From contig NZ_MEDO01000004.1 of NCBI RefSeq assembly GCF_001724815.1, forward strand, positions 1 to 64,000: a stretch of DNA of 64,000 nt, in the 5' to 3' direction. The notes below the pieces were generated by a model that saw nothing but the letters and a program-made list of their open reading frames with translations, did not search any database and was not told the DNA's origin. This DNA is from Arenimonas sp. SCN 70-307 (GTDB lineage Bacteria > Pseudomonadota > Gammaproteobacteria > Xanthomonadales > Xanthomonadaceae). Shown piece after piece: positions 20,814 through 28,821 of the stretch; positions within the stretch are counted from its first letter, which is position 1, and every line of letters starts with the position of its first letter. Both the position numbers and the translations under genes were made by a program.

Positions 20814-22648
20814 ACCTGCGCCTGCCCCTGCTGCTTTGCCTGCTGCTGCTGGCCTCCGGCTGCGCCACCATCAGCCCGGAACAGCGGCGCGCGGCCTTCG
20901 ACGCCGTCGAGGCCGCGCATGCCGTCGCCGAATCGTGCACCGACCCGGGCGACGCTGCCTGCCGGCCGGTGGACTCGCCCCTGCTCGCCCTGGGCGAGCA
21001 GGCGCTGGCCGCCTCCGCGCCGGGCGCGCCGCGCCACCACGTCACCCTGCTCGAGCGCGGCCAGGACGCGCTGGTGGCGCGCGTGCACCTGATCCGCGCC
21101 GCGCGCGAGAGCATCGAACTGCAGAGCTTCATCTACGACACCGACGAAAGCGGCCTGCTGGTGCTCGAGGAGCTGCTGGCGGCGGCGCGCCGCGGCGTGA
21201 AGGTGCGCGTGCTGCTCGACCAGCTCTACGGCCTGCCCAACCCCGGCCTGCAGGCCAGCCTGGCCGGCGCGCACCCGAACTTCGAGCTGCGCCTGTACAA
21301 CCCCACCTTCAACGAAGCCAAGACCCAGCAGCTCGAGTACGCCGCCGGCATCCTGTGCTGCTTCGGCGACTTCAACCGGCGCATGCACACCAAGCTGCTG
21401 CTGGTGGACGGCCACACCGGCATCACCGGCGGCCGCAACATCCAGGACCGCTACTTCGACTGGGGCCCGAGCTACAACTACCGCGACCGCGACATCCTGG
21501 TGGCCGGCCCGGTGGCCGCCGCCATGCGCGGGAACTTCGAGTCCTTCTGGACCTTCGAGCGCAGCCGCCAGGCCCAGGCCCTGCGCGATGTCTCCGAGCG
21601 CTTGGCCAACGCCGGCTCGCCGCCGCATCCCTACCTCGACCCGGGGCGCGAGAAGTCGCCGCGCGTGCAGGCCATGCAGGCGCTGTCGGCCAATGGCACG
21701 GCGGTGTGGGAGCGTCTGGCCCCGCTGACGCTCGAGGTCGGCCAGGTCGACTTCCACGCCGACCTGCCCAACAAGCACGTGGGCGGCCAGAAGGCGCACG
21801 AGGACGCTTCGGTGGCCATGCGCGACCTGGTCGAATCCACCCGGTCCGAGCTAGTGCTGCAGACGCCCTACCTGGTGCTCTCGCGCGAGGCGCGCCGGCT
21901 GTTCCGGCTCATGCACCGGCGCGAGGACCCGCCGGCGGTGTGGATCTCGACCAATTCGCTGGCCGCCACCGACGCCTTCCCGGTGTACGCGATGAGCCAC
22001 AAGTACAAGCGGCTCTACCTGCGCGAGCTGGGTTTCCGCATCCGCGAGTACAAACCCTATCCGGCGAAGTCGCCGATCGAGGTGGCGGCCACCGGCGCCC
22101 TGGGCCCGAGGATGGCCACGCTGCCGATCTTCGGCTCGGGCTCGGCCGGTTCGGCCTCGGGGCCGGTGCCGCTCAAGCGCGCCGGCGTGCGCGTGGGCCT
22201 GCATGCGAAGTCGATCGTCATCGACGACCGCATCGGCGTGGTGGGCAGCCACAACTTCGACCCGCGCTCGGACAACCTCAACACCGAGTCGATGGTGGTG
22301 GTGCACGACCACGAATTCGCCGTGGCGCTGCGCGCCAGCATCGAACTCGACATGCAGCCGCAGAACGCCTGGACCATCGCCCGGCGCGAGAAGCCGCCGA
22401 TCTTCTCGGGCCTGAGCTACAGCCTGGGCAAGCTCTCGGAGAAGCTGCCGATCTTCGACATCTGGCCCTTCCCCTATGCCAGCAGCTTCGAGCTGCGCGA
22501 GGGCTGCAACCCGCTGCCGCCCGAGGACCCGGGTTTCTACGACTGCCACGAGGACGTGGGCGCCTTCCCCGAGGTCGACCTGCCGCTCAAGACCGTCTAC
22601 ACCCGCATCGTGACGGCCTTCGGCGCCGGCCTGGTGCCGATTCTCTGA
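20810..22648 (+). CDS. phospholipase D-like lipoprotein (cardiolipin synthase-like)
   Basis: Lipoprotein of 612 aa with signal peptide and lipobox LASGC (Cys about residue 18). It has two phospholipase-D HKD half-sites: HTKLLLVDGHTGITGGRN near residue 195 and HAKSIVIDDRIGVVGSHN near 465. Both have the HxKxxxxD core and the downstream N, so a complete catalytic pair is present. The size and the region between the halves match periplasm-facing PLD-family proteins related to cardiolipin synthase C rather than the classical membrane-spanning ClsA. The expected activity is transphosphatidylation or hydrolysis of phospholipids. Several cysteines in the C-terminal 50 residues may be disulfide-bonded. 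Translationally coupled to the YceI-like gene. Confidence 0.85.
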   Translation: MNLRLPLLLCLLLLASGCATISPEQRRAAFDAVEAAHAVAESCTDPGDAACRPVDSPLLALGEQALAASAPGAPRHHVTLLERGQDALVARVHLIRAARESIELQSFIYDTDESGLLVLEELLAAARRGVKVRVLLDQLYGLPNPGLQASLAGAHPNFELRLYNPTFNEAKTQQLEYAAGILCCFGDFNRRMHTKLLLVDGHTGITGGRNIQDRYFDWGPSYNYRDRDILVAGPVAAAMRGNFESFWTFERSRQAQALRDVSERLANAGSPPHPYLDPGREKSPRVQAMQALSANGTAVWERLAPLTLEVGQVDFHADLPNKHVGGQKAHEDASVAMRDLVESTRSELVLQTPYLVLSREARRLFRLMHRREDPPAVWISTNSLAATDAFPVYAMSHKYKRLYLRELGFRIREYKPYPAKSPIEVAATGALGPRMATLPIFGSGSAGSASGPVPLKRAGVRVGLHAKSIVIDDRIGVVGSHNFDPRSDNLNTESMVVVHDHEFAVALRASIELDMQPQNAWTIARREKPPIFSGLSYSLGKLSEKLPIFDIWPFPYASSFELREGCNPLPPEDPGFYDCHEDVGAFPEVDLPLKTVYTRIVTAFGAGLVPIL

Positions 22649-22757
22649 GCCGGCGGCGGCCCGGTGGCCCCGGCCCGGAACCGCGTTCGATTGACGCTGC
22701 CGGCGGGCCGGCCTAGGCTGGCCGTCCTTGTCCACTGAAACCGCCGGACCCGCCCGC

Positions 22758-23366
22758 ATGCCCCTGCAGATCAGCTTCGAACTCTCCGACCGCGACCTCG
22801 CCCACTTCACCCAGGCCATGGAGGCCGCCCGCGCCGCCGCCGCCGGCAAGAGCGCCGACGAGATCATCGCCGCCTCGGCCAAGCTGCTCGAAGGCGCCGG
22901 CAAGGTCGAGGTGCCCGACTTCATCGCCGAGCGCCTGGACCGGCTCGACGCCCTGATCGCGATGCTGCGCGACGACGGCTGGCACCTGCCGGAGGAAGAC
23001 AAGCAGCGCGTGCTGTCGGCCCTGGTCTATTTCGCCGACCCGAAGGACGTCATCCCGGACAGCGTGCCGGTGCTGGGCTACTTCGACGACGCCATCGCCA
23101 TCGAGATGTGCGTGAAGGACCTCAAGCACGAGCTCGATGCCTACGACGAGTTCTGCGAGTTCCGCCAGGGCGAGGCCGAGCGCCGCGGCCTGGATCCGGC
23201 CCAGGTTGGCCGCGCCGACTGGCTCGAGGCCCGCCGCGATGAGCTGGTCGACCGCATGCACCGCCGCCGCAACCGCCAGACCGGCAGCGGCTACGGCGAC
23301 AGCTCGGGCTACCAGCGCCGCGGCTACACCACGCCCTACCGCCCGGGCATGATCCGCGTCCGCTGA
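22758..23366 (+). CDS. YkvA-like (DUF1232) protein
   Basis: Protein of 202 aa with a DUF1232/YkvA core near residues 90-120: ALVYFADPKDVIPDSVPVLG followed by YFDDAIAIEM. This short helical module is found in many bacteria next to membranes and has no settled biochemical role. The N-terminal 80 residues are helical and charged. The C-terminus (about 170-202) is rich in Arg, Gly and Tyr and probably disordered, possibly contacting nucleic acid or phospholipid. The ATG at 22758 is chosen; a TTG ten codons upstream (22728) is possible but weakly supported. Followed by a thioesterase gene after 10 bp. Confidence 0.75.
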   Translation: MPLQISFELSDRDLAHFTQAMEAARAAAAGKSADEIIAASAKLLEGAGKVEVPDFIAERLDRLDALIAMLRDDGWHLPEEDKQRVLSALVYFADPKDVIPDSVPVLGYFDDAIAIEMCVKDLKHELDAYDEFCEFRQGEAERRGLDPAQVGRADWLEARRDELVDRMHRRRNRQTGSGYGDSSGYQRRGYTTPYRPGMIRVR

Positions 23367-23376
23367 GCCGCGCCCC

Positions 23377-23817
23377 GTGCAAGGCCCTGACGAAGGCCCA
23401 TTCCGCCAGCGGCCGGGCCTGGACGCCCTCAACGCCCTCTTGCCCGGCACCGCGCCGGGCAACCTGGGCATCGTGCTGACCGAGCACGGCCACGACTTCC
23501 TGCGCGGCACCATGCCGGTGGACGAACGCACCCGCCAGCCATTCGGGCTGCTGCACGGCGGCTCGTCGGTGTTGCTGGCCGAAACCCTGGCCAGCCTCGG
23601 CGGCTGGCTGTGCCTGCCGGCGGATTCCGGCCAGCAGCTGGCCGGCCTGGAGATCAATGCCAACCACATCCGCGCCGTCACCGCCGGCCTGGTGACCGGC
23701 ACCGCGCGCCCGGTCCACGTCGGCCGCGCCACCCAGGTCTGGGAAATCCGCATCGAGGACGCGCGCGGCCGCCTGGCCTGCCTGGCGCGCATGACCGGCG
23801 CCGTCATCCGCGCCTGA
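23377..23817 (+). CDS. hotdog-fold acyl-CoA thioesterase (PaaI/YdiI type)
   Basis: Cytosolic hotdog-fold thioesterase of 146 aa. The family signature is FGLLHGGSSVLLAETLASLGG, where Glu is the catalytic base, followed by LEINANHIRAV and the strand VGRATQVWEIRIED. This pattern is shared by YdiI/MenI (1,4-dihydroxy-2-naphthoyl-CoA hydrolase), EntH and PaaI-like proteins; specificity cannot be told from the sequence, and no men or paa genes are nearby. The start is GTG 23377. Ten bp after the YkvA-like gene; followed by an acyltransferase gene with its own promoter, so it may end the transcript. Confidence 0.85.
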   Translation: MQGPDEGPFRQRPGLDALNALLPGTAPGNLGIVLTEHGHDFLRGTMPVDERTRQPFGLLHGGSSVLLAETLASLGGWLCLPADSGQQLAGLEINANHIRAVTAGLVTGTARPVHVGRATQVWEIRIEDARGRLACLARMTGAVIRA

Positions 23818-23861
23818 GCCCGCGTACCCCGGCGTCGGGTGTTTCCCGCGCCGCGCTGTTG

Positions 23862-23867
23862 CACAAT
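23862..23867 (+). promoter_or_regulatory. -10 box, leaderless start of acyltransferase gene
   Basis: CACAAT at 23862-23867 lies 7 nt before the ATG at 23875, in the context CACAATGCGGCCAATG. Transcription would start at or beside the ATG. The same arrangement is seen at 49402 and 62778. No clear -35 was found. Confidence 0.5.
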
Positions 23868-23874
23868 GCGGCCA

Positions 23875-24666
23875 ATGTCGACCTCCCCCGATGCGGCCCG
23901 CCCGTCCTCCGACTGGCGCCGACCGCTGCGCTACCTCTGGCGTCTGCCGCTGCTGCTGGTGCACCTGCTGGTGGCGCTGCCGGTGACGCTGCTGCTGATC
24001 AACCCCCTCAGCGCGCGCATCGCGCCCGGCGGCGAGCGGCTCGACCACCGCGCCATCCGGCTGTGGTCGGCCGGCCTGATGCGCATCTTCGGTTTCCGCC
24101 TGCGCCGCTACGGCACGCCGCTGCCGGGCGCGGTGATGTTCGTGGCCAACCACGTCAGCTGGATCGACATCGAGCTGATGCACAGCCAGCGCATGATGGG
24201 CTTCGTGGCCAAGGCCGAGATCGCCCGCTGGCCGCTGGTGGGCTGGCTGGCCAGCCGCGGCGGCACCATCTACCACCACCGCGGCAGCAATGACTCGCTG
24301 CACGGCGTGATGCACCAGATGGTGCAGCGCCTGCAGTCGGGCCAGGCCGTGGGCGTGTTCCCGGAAGGCCGCACCACCCGCGGCGACGCGGTGGGCGTGT
24401 TCCATGCGCGCATCTTCCAGCCGGCGGTGCTGGCCGGCGTGCCGGCGCAGCCGGTGGCGCTCAAGTACGGCCAGCGCGGCAATGCCCAGACCATCGTCGC
24501 CTTCGGCGAGCGCGAGAGCTTCTTCGCCAACTTCGTGCGCCTGCTGGGCGAGCCGGGGCGCGTGGCCGAGGTGCATTTCCTCGAGCCCGTGGCGGCCAGC
24601 GAGGATGGCCGCCGGCGCATGGCCGAAACCTGCCGCGAGCGCATCGCCGCGGCGATGGCGGGCTGA
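23875..24666 (+). CDS. 1-acyl-sn-glycerol-3-phosphate acyltransferase-like protein
   Basis: PlsC-type acyltransferase of 263 aa. A hydrophobic N-terminal region (about residues 22-45) anchors it to the inner membrane. The catalytic motif is NHVSWID (NHxxxxD) near residue 90 and the glycerol-phosphate-binding motif is FPEGRTTRGD near 165. The expected reaction is transfer of an acyl group to lysophosphatidic acid or a related lysolipid (for example in ornithine lipid or phosphatidic acid synthesis). ATG 23875 fits the promoter box 7 nt upstream; an ATG at 23839 is less likely. The gene is followed 6 bp later by a YheT-type hydrolase. Confidence 0.87.
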   Translation: MSTSPDAARPSSDWRRPLRYLWRLPLLLVHLLVALPVTLLLINPLSARIAPGGERLDHRAIRLWSAGLMRIFGFRLRRYGTPLPGAVMFVANHVSWIDIELMHSQRMMGFVAKAEIARWPLVGWLASRGGTIYHHRGSNDSLHGVMHQMVQRLQSGQAVGVFPEGRTTRGDAVGVFHARIFQPAVLAGVPAQPVALKYGQRGNAQTIVAFGERESFFANFVRLLGEPGRVAEVHFLEPVAASEDGRRRMAETCRERIAAAMAG

Positions 24667-24672
24667 GCGGCG

Positions 24673-25701
24673 ATGGCGCACCGGGCCGAGTTCCGCCCGC
24701 CGCGCTGGCTGCGCAACCCGCACCTGCAGTCGGTGCTCAGTTCACTGCCGCCGCGCCGCGCCGCCGGCGAACGCGCGCTGCGCCGGCTGGGCGCGGTCAC
24801 CACCGAGCACGTGGTCGAGGTGGACGACGGCGTGCGCCTGCAGGGTTTCCACAGCCTCGTGCCCGGCGCGGAGCCGCGCGGCCTGGTGCTGCTGCTGCAC
24901 GGCTGGGAGGGCAGCGCCGAGTCGGGCTACATGCGCCACAGCGCCGCCACCCTGCTGGCGCGCGGCTTCGAGGTGTTCCGGCTCAATTTCCGCGACCACG
25001 GCGACACCCACCACCTCAACGAGGACCTGTTCCACTCCTGCCGGCTCGGTGAAGTGGTGCAGGCGGCGGTGGAAGTCTCGCGGCGCTTTCCCTCGCGGCC
25101 GATGCTGGCGGCGGGATTCTCGCTGGGCGGCAACTTCGCCCTGCGACTGGCCCTGGCCGCACCCGCCGCCGGGCTGCCGCTGGTGCATGCGGCGGCGGTG
25201 TGCCCGGCCATCGACCCGGCCGCCGTGCTCGGCGCGCTCGAGACCGGGCCGCGCTTCTACCACTGGTACTTCATGCGCAAGTGGCGGCGCTCGCTGCTGC
25301 GCAAGCGCGCGCTGTTCCCCGAGCGGCACGACTTCGGCGACGAGGTGATGGCGCTGGACATGCGCGGCCTCACCGACTGGATGGTGCGCCGGCACACGGC
25401 GATGCCGGGCATCAACGACTACTTCGACGGCTACGCGGTCGCCGGCGGCCGCCTGGCCGCGCTGCAGGTGCCGGTGAGCGTGCTGGCCGCGGCCGACGAC
25501 CCGGTGATCCCGGTCGACGGCTTCCCGGGCCTGGCCCTGCCGGCGCACTCGCGCCTGGAGATCGCCGAGTTCGGTGGCCACTGCGGCTTCCTGGAGGGCC
25601 TGCACCTGGGCGGCTTCGGCGAGCGCTGGGTGGCCGAGCGGCTGGAAGCCGCGGCCTCGGCCGCCGGGGCGGCTACAATGGCCGTTTCCGCGCCTGCCTG
25701 A
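24673..25701 (+). CDS. YheT-family alpha/beta hydrolase
   Basis: Cytosolic alpha/beta hydrolase of 342 aa with the YheT beginning FRPPRWLRNPHLQSV. Oxyanion region LLLHGWEGSAESGY, nucleophile Ser in AAGFSLGGNFALR (about residue 152), acid Asp in AADDPVIP, and catalytic His in FGGHCGFLEG. The family is often annotated as hydrolase or esterase; natural substrates are mostly unknown. The gene sits 6 bp after the acyltransferase and 11 bp before the TPR gene, and its 3' end contains the promoter-like TACAAT that may drive the TPR gene. Confidence 0.9.
   Translation: MAHRAEFRPPRWLRNPHLQSVLSSLPPRRAAGERALRRLGAVTTEHVVEVDDGVRLQGFHSLVPGAEPRGLVLLLHGWEGSAESGYMRHSAATLLARGFEVFRLNFRDHGDTHHLNEDLFHSCRLGEVVQAAVEVSRRFPSRPMLAAGFSLGGNFALRLALAAPAAGLPLVHAAAVCPAIDPAAVLGALETGPRFYHWYFMRKWRRSLLRKRALFPERHDFGDEVMALDMRGLTDWMVRRHTAMPGINDYFDGYAVAGGRLAALQVPVSVLAAADDPVIPVDGFPGLALPAHSRLEIAEFGGHCGFLEGLHLGGFGERWVAERLEAAASAAGAATMAVSAPA
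25674..25679 (+). promoter_or_regulatory. -10 box inside yheT-like gene
   Basis: TACAAT at 25674-25679 within GGCTACAATGGCC matches the -10 consensus at five of six positions and lies 33 nt upstream of the TPR gene start. A matching -35 was not seen. Confidence 0.4.
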
Positions 25702-25712
25702 AGAACACGCCC

Positions 25713-27734
25713 ATGCTTGCTGACATCACCGAAGCCCTCGGCCGCGGCGACACCGCCGCCGCCCTGGCCCACGCCCGCGACCTCCTGGCCCAGGAGCCGG
25801 GGAACGCCCAGGCCCACCAGCTGCTCGGTGTCGCCCTGCAGCGCACCGGCGACGTCCGCGGCGCCCGCGCCGCCTTCGAGCGCGCGGTCGAGCTGGCCCC
25901 CGACCAGGCCGAGCACCGCGTCAGCCTGGCCTCGATGCAGCTGGCCAGCGGCGAGCGCGAGCCGGCCCTGCGCCTGCTGGCCGAAGCCGTGCAGCTCAAC
26001 CCGAACCTGCTGGTGGCCTACGTGCTGCTGGCCCAGGACGCGCTGGCCAACGGCAACATCGACGAGGCCGAACGCAACCTGCGCCTGGCCCAGCGCATCG
26101 CGCCCGCGCATCCGCAGGTGCTGGTGATCGAGGGCTATGTCTCCGACGCCCGCGGCCAGCCCGACCATTCGCTCAAGGCCTTCACCCGCGCGGTGCAGGC
26201 GGCGCCCAAGTCGCCCACCGCCCAGCTGGCCATGGGCCGCGCCTACATGGCCCGCGGCATGTGGCCCTTCGCCGAGCAGGCCTTCGCCAACGCGCTGGCC
26301 AACGACGCGGCGTACGCCTACACCACGGTGCAGCTGCTGGTGCGCGCGCGCGTCGCCCAGGGCAAGGAAGACGAGGCCTTCCAGGCCGTCGACGAGGCCC
26401 TGGCCAAGCGCCCGGGCGATGTCGCGCTGCACGCGCTGCGCGGCCAGATGCACCTCGACCTGGGCCGCGTGGCCACGGCGCTGGAGGACTTCAGCGCGGT
26501 GCTCGACGCCCAGCCGGCCGCGCTGCCCGTGCTCGAGACCATGATCCCGCTGATGGTGCAGTCCGGCCGCGGCGCCGAAGTGCTCGCCCGCGCCGAGGCG
26601 GCCGTGGCCGCCGCGCCCGGCAACGACGGCGCCTGGCGCCTGCTGCACCAGGCCACCGTCGCCACCGGCGGCGACCCGCTGGCCGTGCTCGCGCGCTGGC
26701 GCGAGGCGCTGCCCGGCTCGCTGGCCTGCCTGGAAGTGAACGCCATCCACGAAGAATCGCGCGGCAATTTCGAGGCCGCGCTGCGCCTGGCCGACGAGGC
26801 CCTGGCGCGCAATCCGGAGCTGTTCACCAGCAACCTGATCAAGGCCCGCGAGGAAGCGCGCTCGGCCCCCGAGGCCGCGCTGGCGCGCCTGCAGGGCATG
26901 CTCGACAAGGCCACCGCCGACCCGGTGCGCCGCGTCATCGAACACGCGCTGGGCACCGTGCTCGACCTGATGGGCCGCCACGCCGAGGCCGCCGAGCGCT
27001 TCCGCGCCATGCTGCGCTTGCCGGTGGAGCAGCCGGTGCCGCTGCCGAACGTGCTGCCGGCCAGCGAAGGCACGGCCGGCAGCGCCGGTTCGAGCTTCCT
27101 GTGGACCATCACCGGCCTGGACGCGCGCCACCTGCTGGGCACGCTCAAGTCGCGCCTGGGCATCCAGTTCTGCACCGACCGCATCGGCAACCTGATCGCG
27201 CCCGACGGTTTCGGCGTGCTGCGCTTCGAGCCCGGCCATCCGGAAGCCGGCAGTGCCGAGCGCTGGCGCCAGTGGCGCGAGGCCCAGGGCCTCGACCCGG
27301 CGAAGATCGTCGACTGGATGCCGCACGTGGACGCCCAGAGCCTGGCCGCCCTCGGCGACAGCCGCTGGCTGGCGGTGCTGGTGGATCCGCGCGATGCCTT
27401 CCTCAACTGGATGGTGCGCGGCGCCTTCCAGGGCTACGCCTTCCCGGCCGAGCCGGCGATGGCCGCCGAGTGGCTGGCGCGCACGCTCGAGTCGCTGGCC
27501 GACCTGGGCGAGCGCGAGCCGGGCAAGCTGGTGCTGGTGCACCTGGACCAGGACGCGGCCGTGGCCGCCGAGACGCTGGAAAAGGCCCTGGGCCTGTCCG
27601 AGCCGCTGCCCTCGCTGGTGGGCCGCGACCTGCGCTTCCCGGCCGGCCACTGGCGCCACTACCTGCCGTCCTTCGAGGCCGAGTTCGCGCGCCTGGGCGC
27701 GGTGGCCCAGCGCCTGGGTTACCCGGCCGCCTGA
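25713..27734 (+). CDS. TPR protein with degenerate sulfotransferase-like C-terminus
   Basis: Protein of 673 aa without signal peptide. Residues about 1-440 are a row of tetratricopeptide repeats; the first ones (for example AHQLLGVALQRTGDVRGARA and AEAVQLNPNLLVAYVLLAQDAL) show the W/L/G/Y-A-F-A-P spacing. The C-terminal 220 residues contain VLVDPRDAFLNWMVRGAFQG, reminiscent of the R-D-P-R-D-x-x-x-S-x motif of TPR-linked sulfotransferases. The first Arg is replaced by Val-Asp and the PAPS-binding loop (a PRSGTT-type motif) is not visible, so catalytic activity is doubtful. It may have become a binding protein. Only 11 bp after the YheT-like gene. The family link of the C-terminus is my inference. 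Confidence 0.7.
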   Translation: MLADITEALGRGDTAAALAHARDLLAQEPGNAQAHQLLGVALQRTGDVRGARAAFERAVELAPDQAEHRVSLASMQLASGEREPALRLLAEAVQLNPNLLVAYVLLAQDALANGNIDEAERNLRLAQRIAPAHPQVLVIEGYVSDARGQPDHSLKAFTRAVQAAPKSPTAQLAMGRAYMARGMWPFAEQAFANALANDAAYAYTTVQLLVRARVAQGKEDEAFQAVDEALAKRPGDVALHALRGQMHLDLGRVATALEDFSAVLDAQPAALPVLETMIPLMVQSGRGAEVLARAEAAVAAAPGNDGAWRLLHQATVATGGDPLAVLARWREALPGSLACLEVNAIHEESRGNFEAALRLADEALARNPELFTSNLIKAREEARSAPEAALARLQGMLDKATADPVRRVIEHALGTVLDLMGRHAEAAERFRAMLRLPVEQPVPLPNVLPASEGTAGSAGSSFLWTITGLDARHLLGTLKSRLGIQFCTDRIGNLIAPDGFGVLRFEPGHPEAGSAERWRQWREAQGLDPAKIVDWMPHVDAQSLAALGDSRWLAVLVDPRDAFLNWMVRGAFQGYAFPAEPAMAAEWLARTLESLADLGEREPGKLVLVHLDQDAAVAAETLEKALGLSEPLPSLVGRDLRFPAGHWRHYLPSFEAEFARLGAVAQRLGYPAA

Positions 27735-27737
27735 GCC

Positions 27738-28532
27738 TCAGCCGCCGGCCGGCAGGCCGAGCAGCAGCGCCACGCCCAGGCCGATGCGGTACCAGGCGAA
27801 GGGCGCGAAGCGGTGGGTGGTGATGTAGCGCAGCAGCCAGCGCACGGCGGCGAAGCCCGTCGCCGTCGCCGCCACGAAAGCCACCGCCAGGCCGGCCCAG
27901 TCTTCGTCGCCGGCCTGGCCCTCGAGCAGGGTTTCGAGCAGCGCATAGCCGCTGGCGGCGAACATGGTGGGGATGCCCACCAGGAACACGAATTCGGCGG
28001 CGCGGGGCTTGTTGTTCAGGCCCAGCAGCATGGCGATGAAGATCGCCGCCGCCGAGCGCGAGGTGCCGGGGAACACGCCGGCCAGCACCTGGGCCAGGCC
28101 CACGGCAACGACGATCTTCCAGGTGACGGTGTCGCTGGGCGGGCCGCGCTCGGCCAGGCGCTCGGCCACCAGCATCCAGACGCCGCCGATCACCAGCGCC
28201 CAGGCGATGGGCGTCACCGTTTCGGGCAGTTCCCAGCCCAGCAGGCGCACCGGCAGGCCGACCACCGCGGTGACCGCGAAGGCGACGGCGATCTTGAGCA
28301 GGTAGTCGCGCTGCGCCGCCACGCCCCAGCCCGTGGCCAGCTGCCACAGGCGCTCGCGGTAGACCAGGGTGATGGCCAGGATGGCGCCGGCCTGGATCGA
28401 GATGTTGAACAGGTCCGAGCGCGCGCCCAGCCAGTGCTGGGCGATCAGCAGGTGGCCCGTGCTGGAGATCGGCAGGAACTCGGTCAGGCCTTCGATGATG
28501 CCGAGCAGCAGGGCGTTGAACAGGTCGCTCAC
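27738..28532 (-). CDS. uppP: undecaprenyl-diphosphatase (BacA/UppP)
   Basis: Polytopic inner-membrane enzyme of 264 aa, the family's usual size. It dephosphorylates undecaprenyl pyrophosphate to recycle the lipid carrier of cell-wall synthesis and gives bacitracin tolerance. Signatures: EGLTEFLPISSTGHLL (E-rich motif, first catalytic region) and GVFPGTSRSAAAIF (PGxSRSxx motif). GTG 28532 gives the standard N-terminus SDLFNALLLGIIEG; an ATG at 28565 would add eleven residues. A palindrome at 28606-28647 and the glnA control region lie upstream on the divergent side. The gene ends 4 bp from the TPR gene, convergent. Confidence 0.95.
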   Translation of the reverse strand: MSDLFNALLLGIIEGLTEFLPISSTGHLLIAQHWLGARSDLFNISIQAGAILAITLVYRERLWQLATGWGVAAQRDYLLKIAVAFAVTAVVGLPVRLLGWELPETVTPIAWALVIGGVWMLVAERLAERGPPSDTVTWKIVVAVGLAQVLAGVFPGTSRSAAAIFIAMLLGLNNKPRAAEFVFLVGIPTMFAASGYALLETLLEGQAGDEDWAGLAVAFVAATATGFAAVRWLLRYITTHRFAPFAWYRIGLGVALLLGLPAGG

Positions 28533-28605
28533 GGTGGTCCGGGTCGGGGGCTGGCCGTGAAGCATAGCCGCCTTGCCGGTTGTCGGGCGCGGCGGGGAAA
28601 GGCAC

Positions 28606-28647
28606 GGGGTCGGAGGTAATTCGCTGAAGCGAATTACCTCCGACCCC
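28606..28647. repeat. perfect 20-bp palindrome, GGGGTCGGAGG family
   Basis: GGGGTCGGAGGTAATTCGCT (28606-28625) and its exact reverse complement (28628-28647) are separated by GA. The outer 16 nt, GGGGTCGGAGGTAATT, follow the same GGGGYCRG...TT pattern as the palindromes at 30293, 45744, 59583 and 62724. It lies between divergent uppP and glnA, only 11 bp upstream of the first NtrC-like site. Confidence 0.85.
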
Positions 28648-28658
28648 AGGCCTTCGCG

Positions 28659-28706
28659 CGCACCAACTTGGCGCCAAGCAAGAAATACACGCACCAAACA
28701 AGTGCA
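28659..28706 (+). promoter_or_regulatory. two NtrC-like enhancer sites upstream of glnA
   Basis: Site 1, CGCACCAACTTGGCGCC (28659-28675), and site 2, CGCACCAAACAAGTGCA (28690-28706), resemble the NtrC consensus TGCACC-N5-GGTGCA at about 9 and 10 of 12 defined positions. Their centres are 31 bp apart, about three helical turns, and site 2 is about 85 bp upstream of the sigma-54 -12 element, the usual enhancer distance. Confidence 0.75.
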
Positions 28707-28768
28707 ACCTGGTCTGGCGAATCACGCCATGGCCATTACAAATCAAGCACTTGGCGAACCCCGTCCCC

Positions 28769-28785
28769 TTGGCACACCCCTTGCA
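28769..28785 (+). promoter_or_regulatory. sigma-54 promoter of glnA
   Basis: TTGGCACACCCCTTGCA matches the RpoN consensus TGGCAC-N5-TTGCA exactly, with the invariant GG at 28771-28772 and GC at 28783-28784, ten bases between them. The start of transcription should fall near 28796, leaving a leader of about 26 nt before the glnA ATG. Confidence 0.92.
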
Positions 28786-28821
28786 ACCCTCCAGCATCCC
28801 CAACCCCGCCGGAGCCCTCCC

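Noticed and set aside
28532-28697. Longer N-terminus for UppP
   Set aside because: The family begins at SDLFNALLLG; the extra part would run through the palindrome and the glnA control region.
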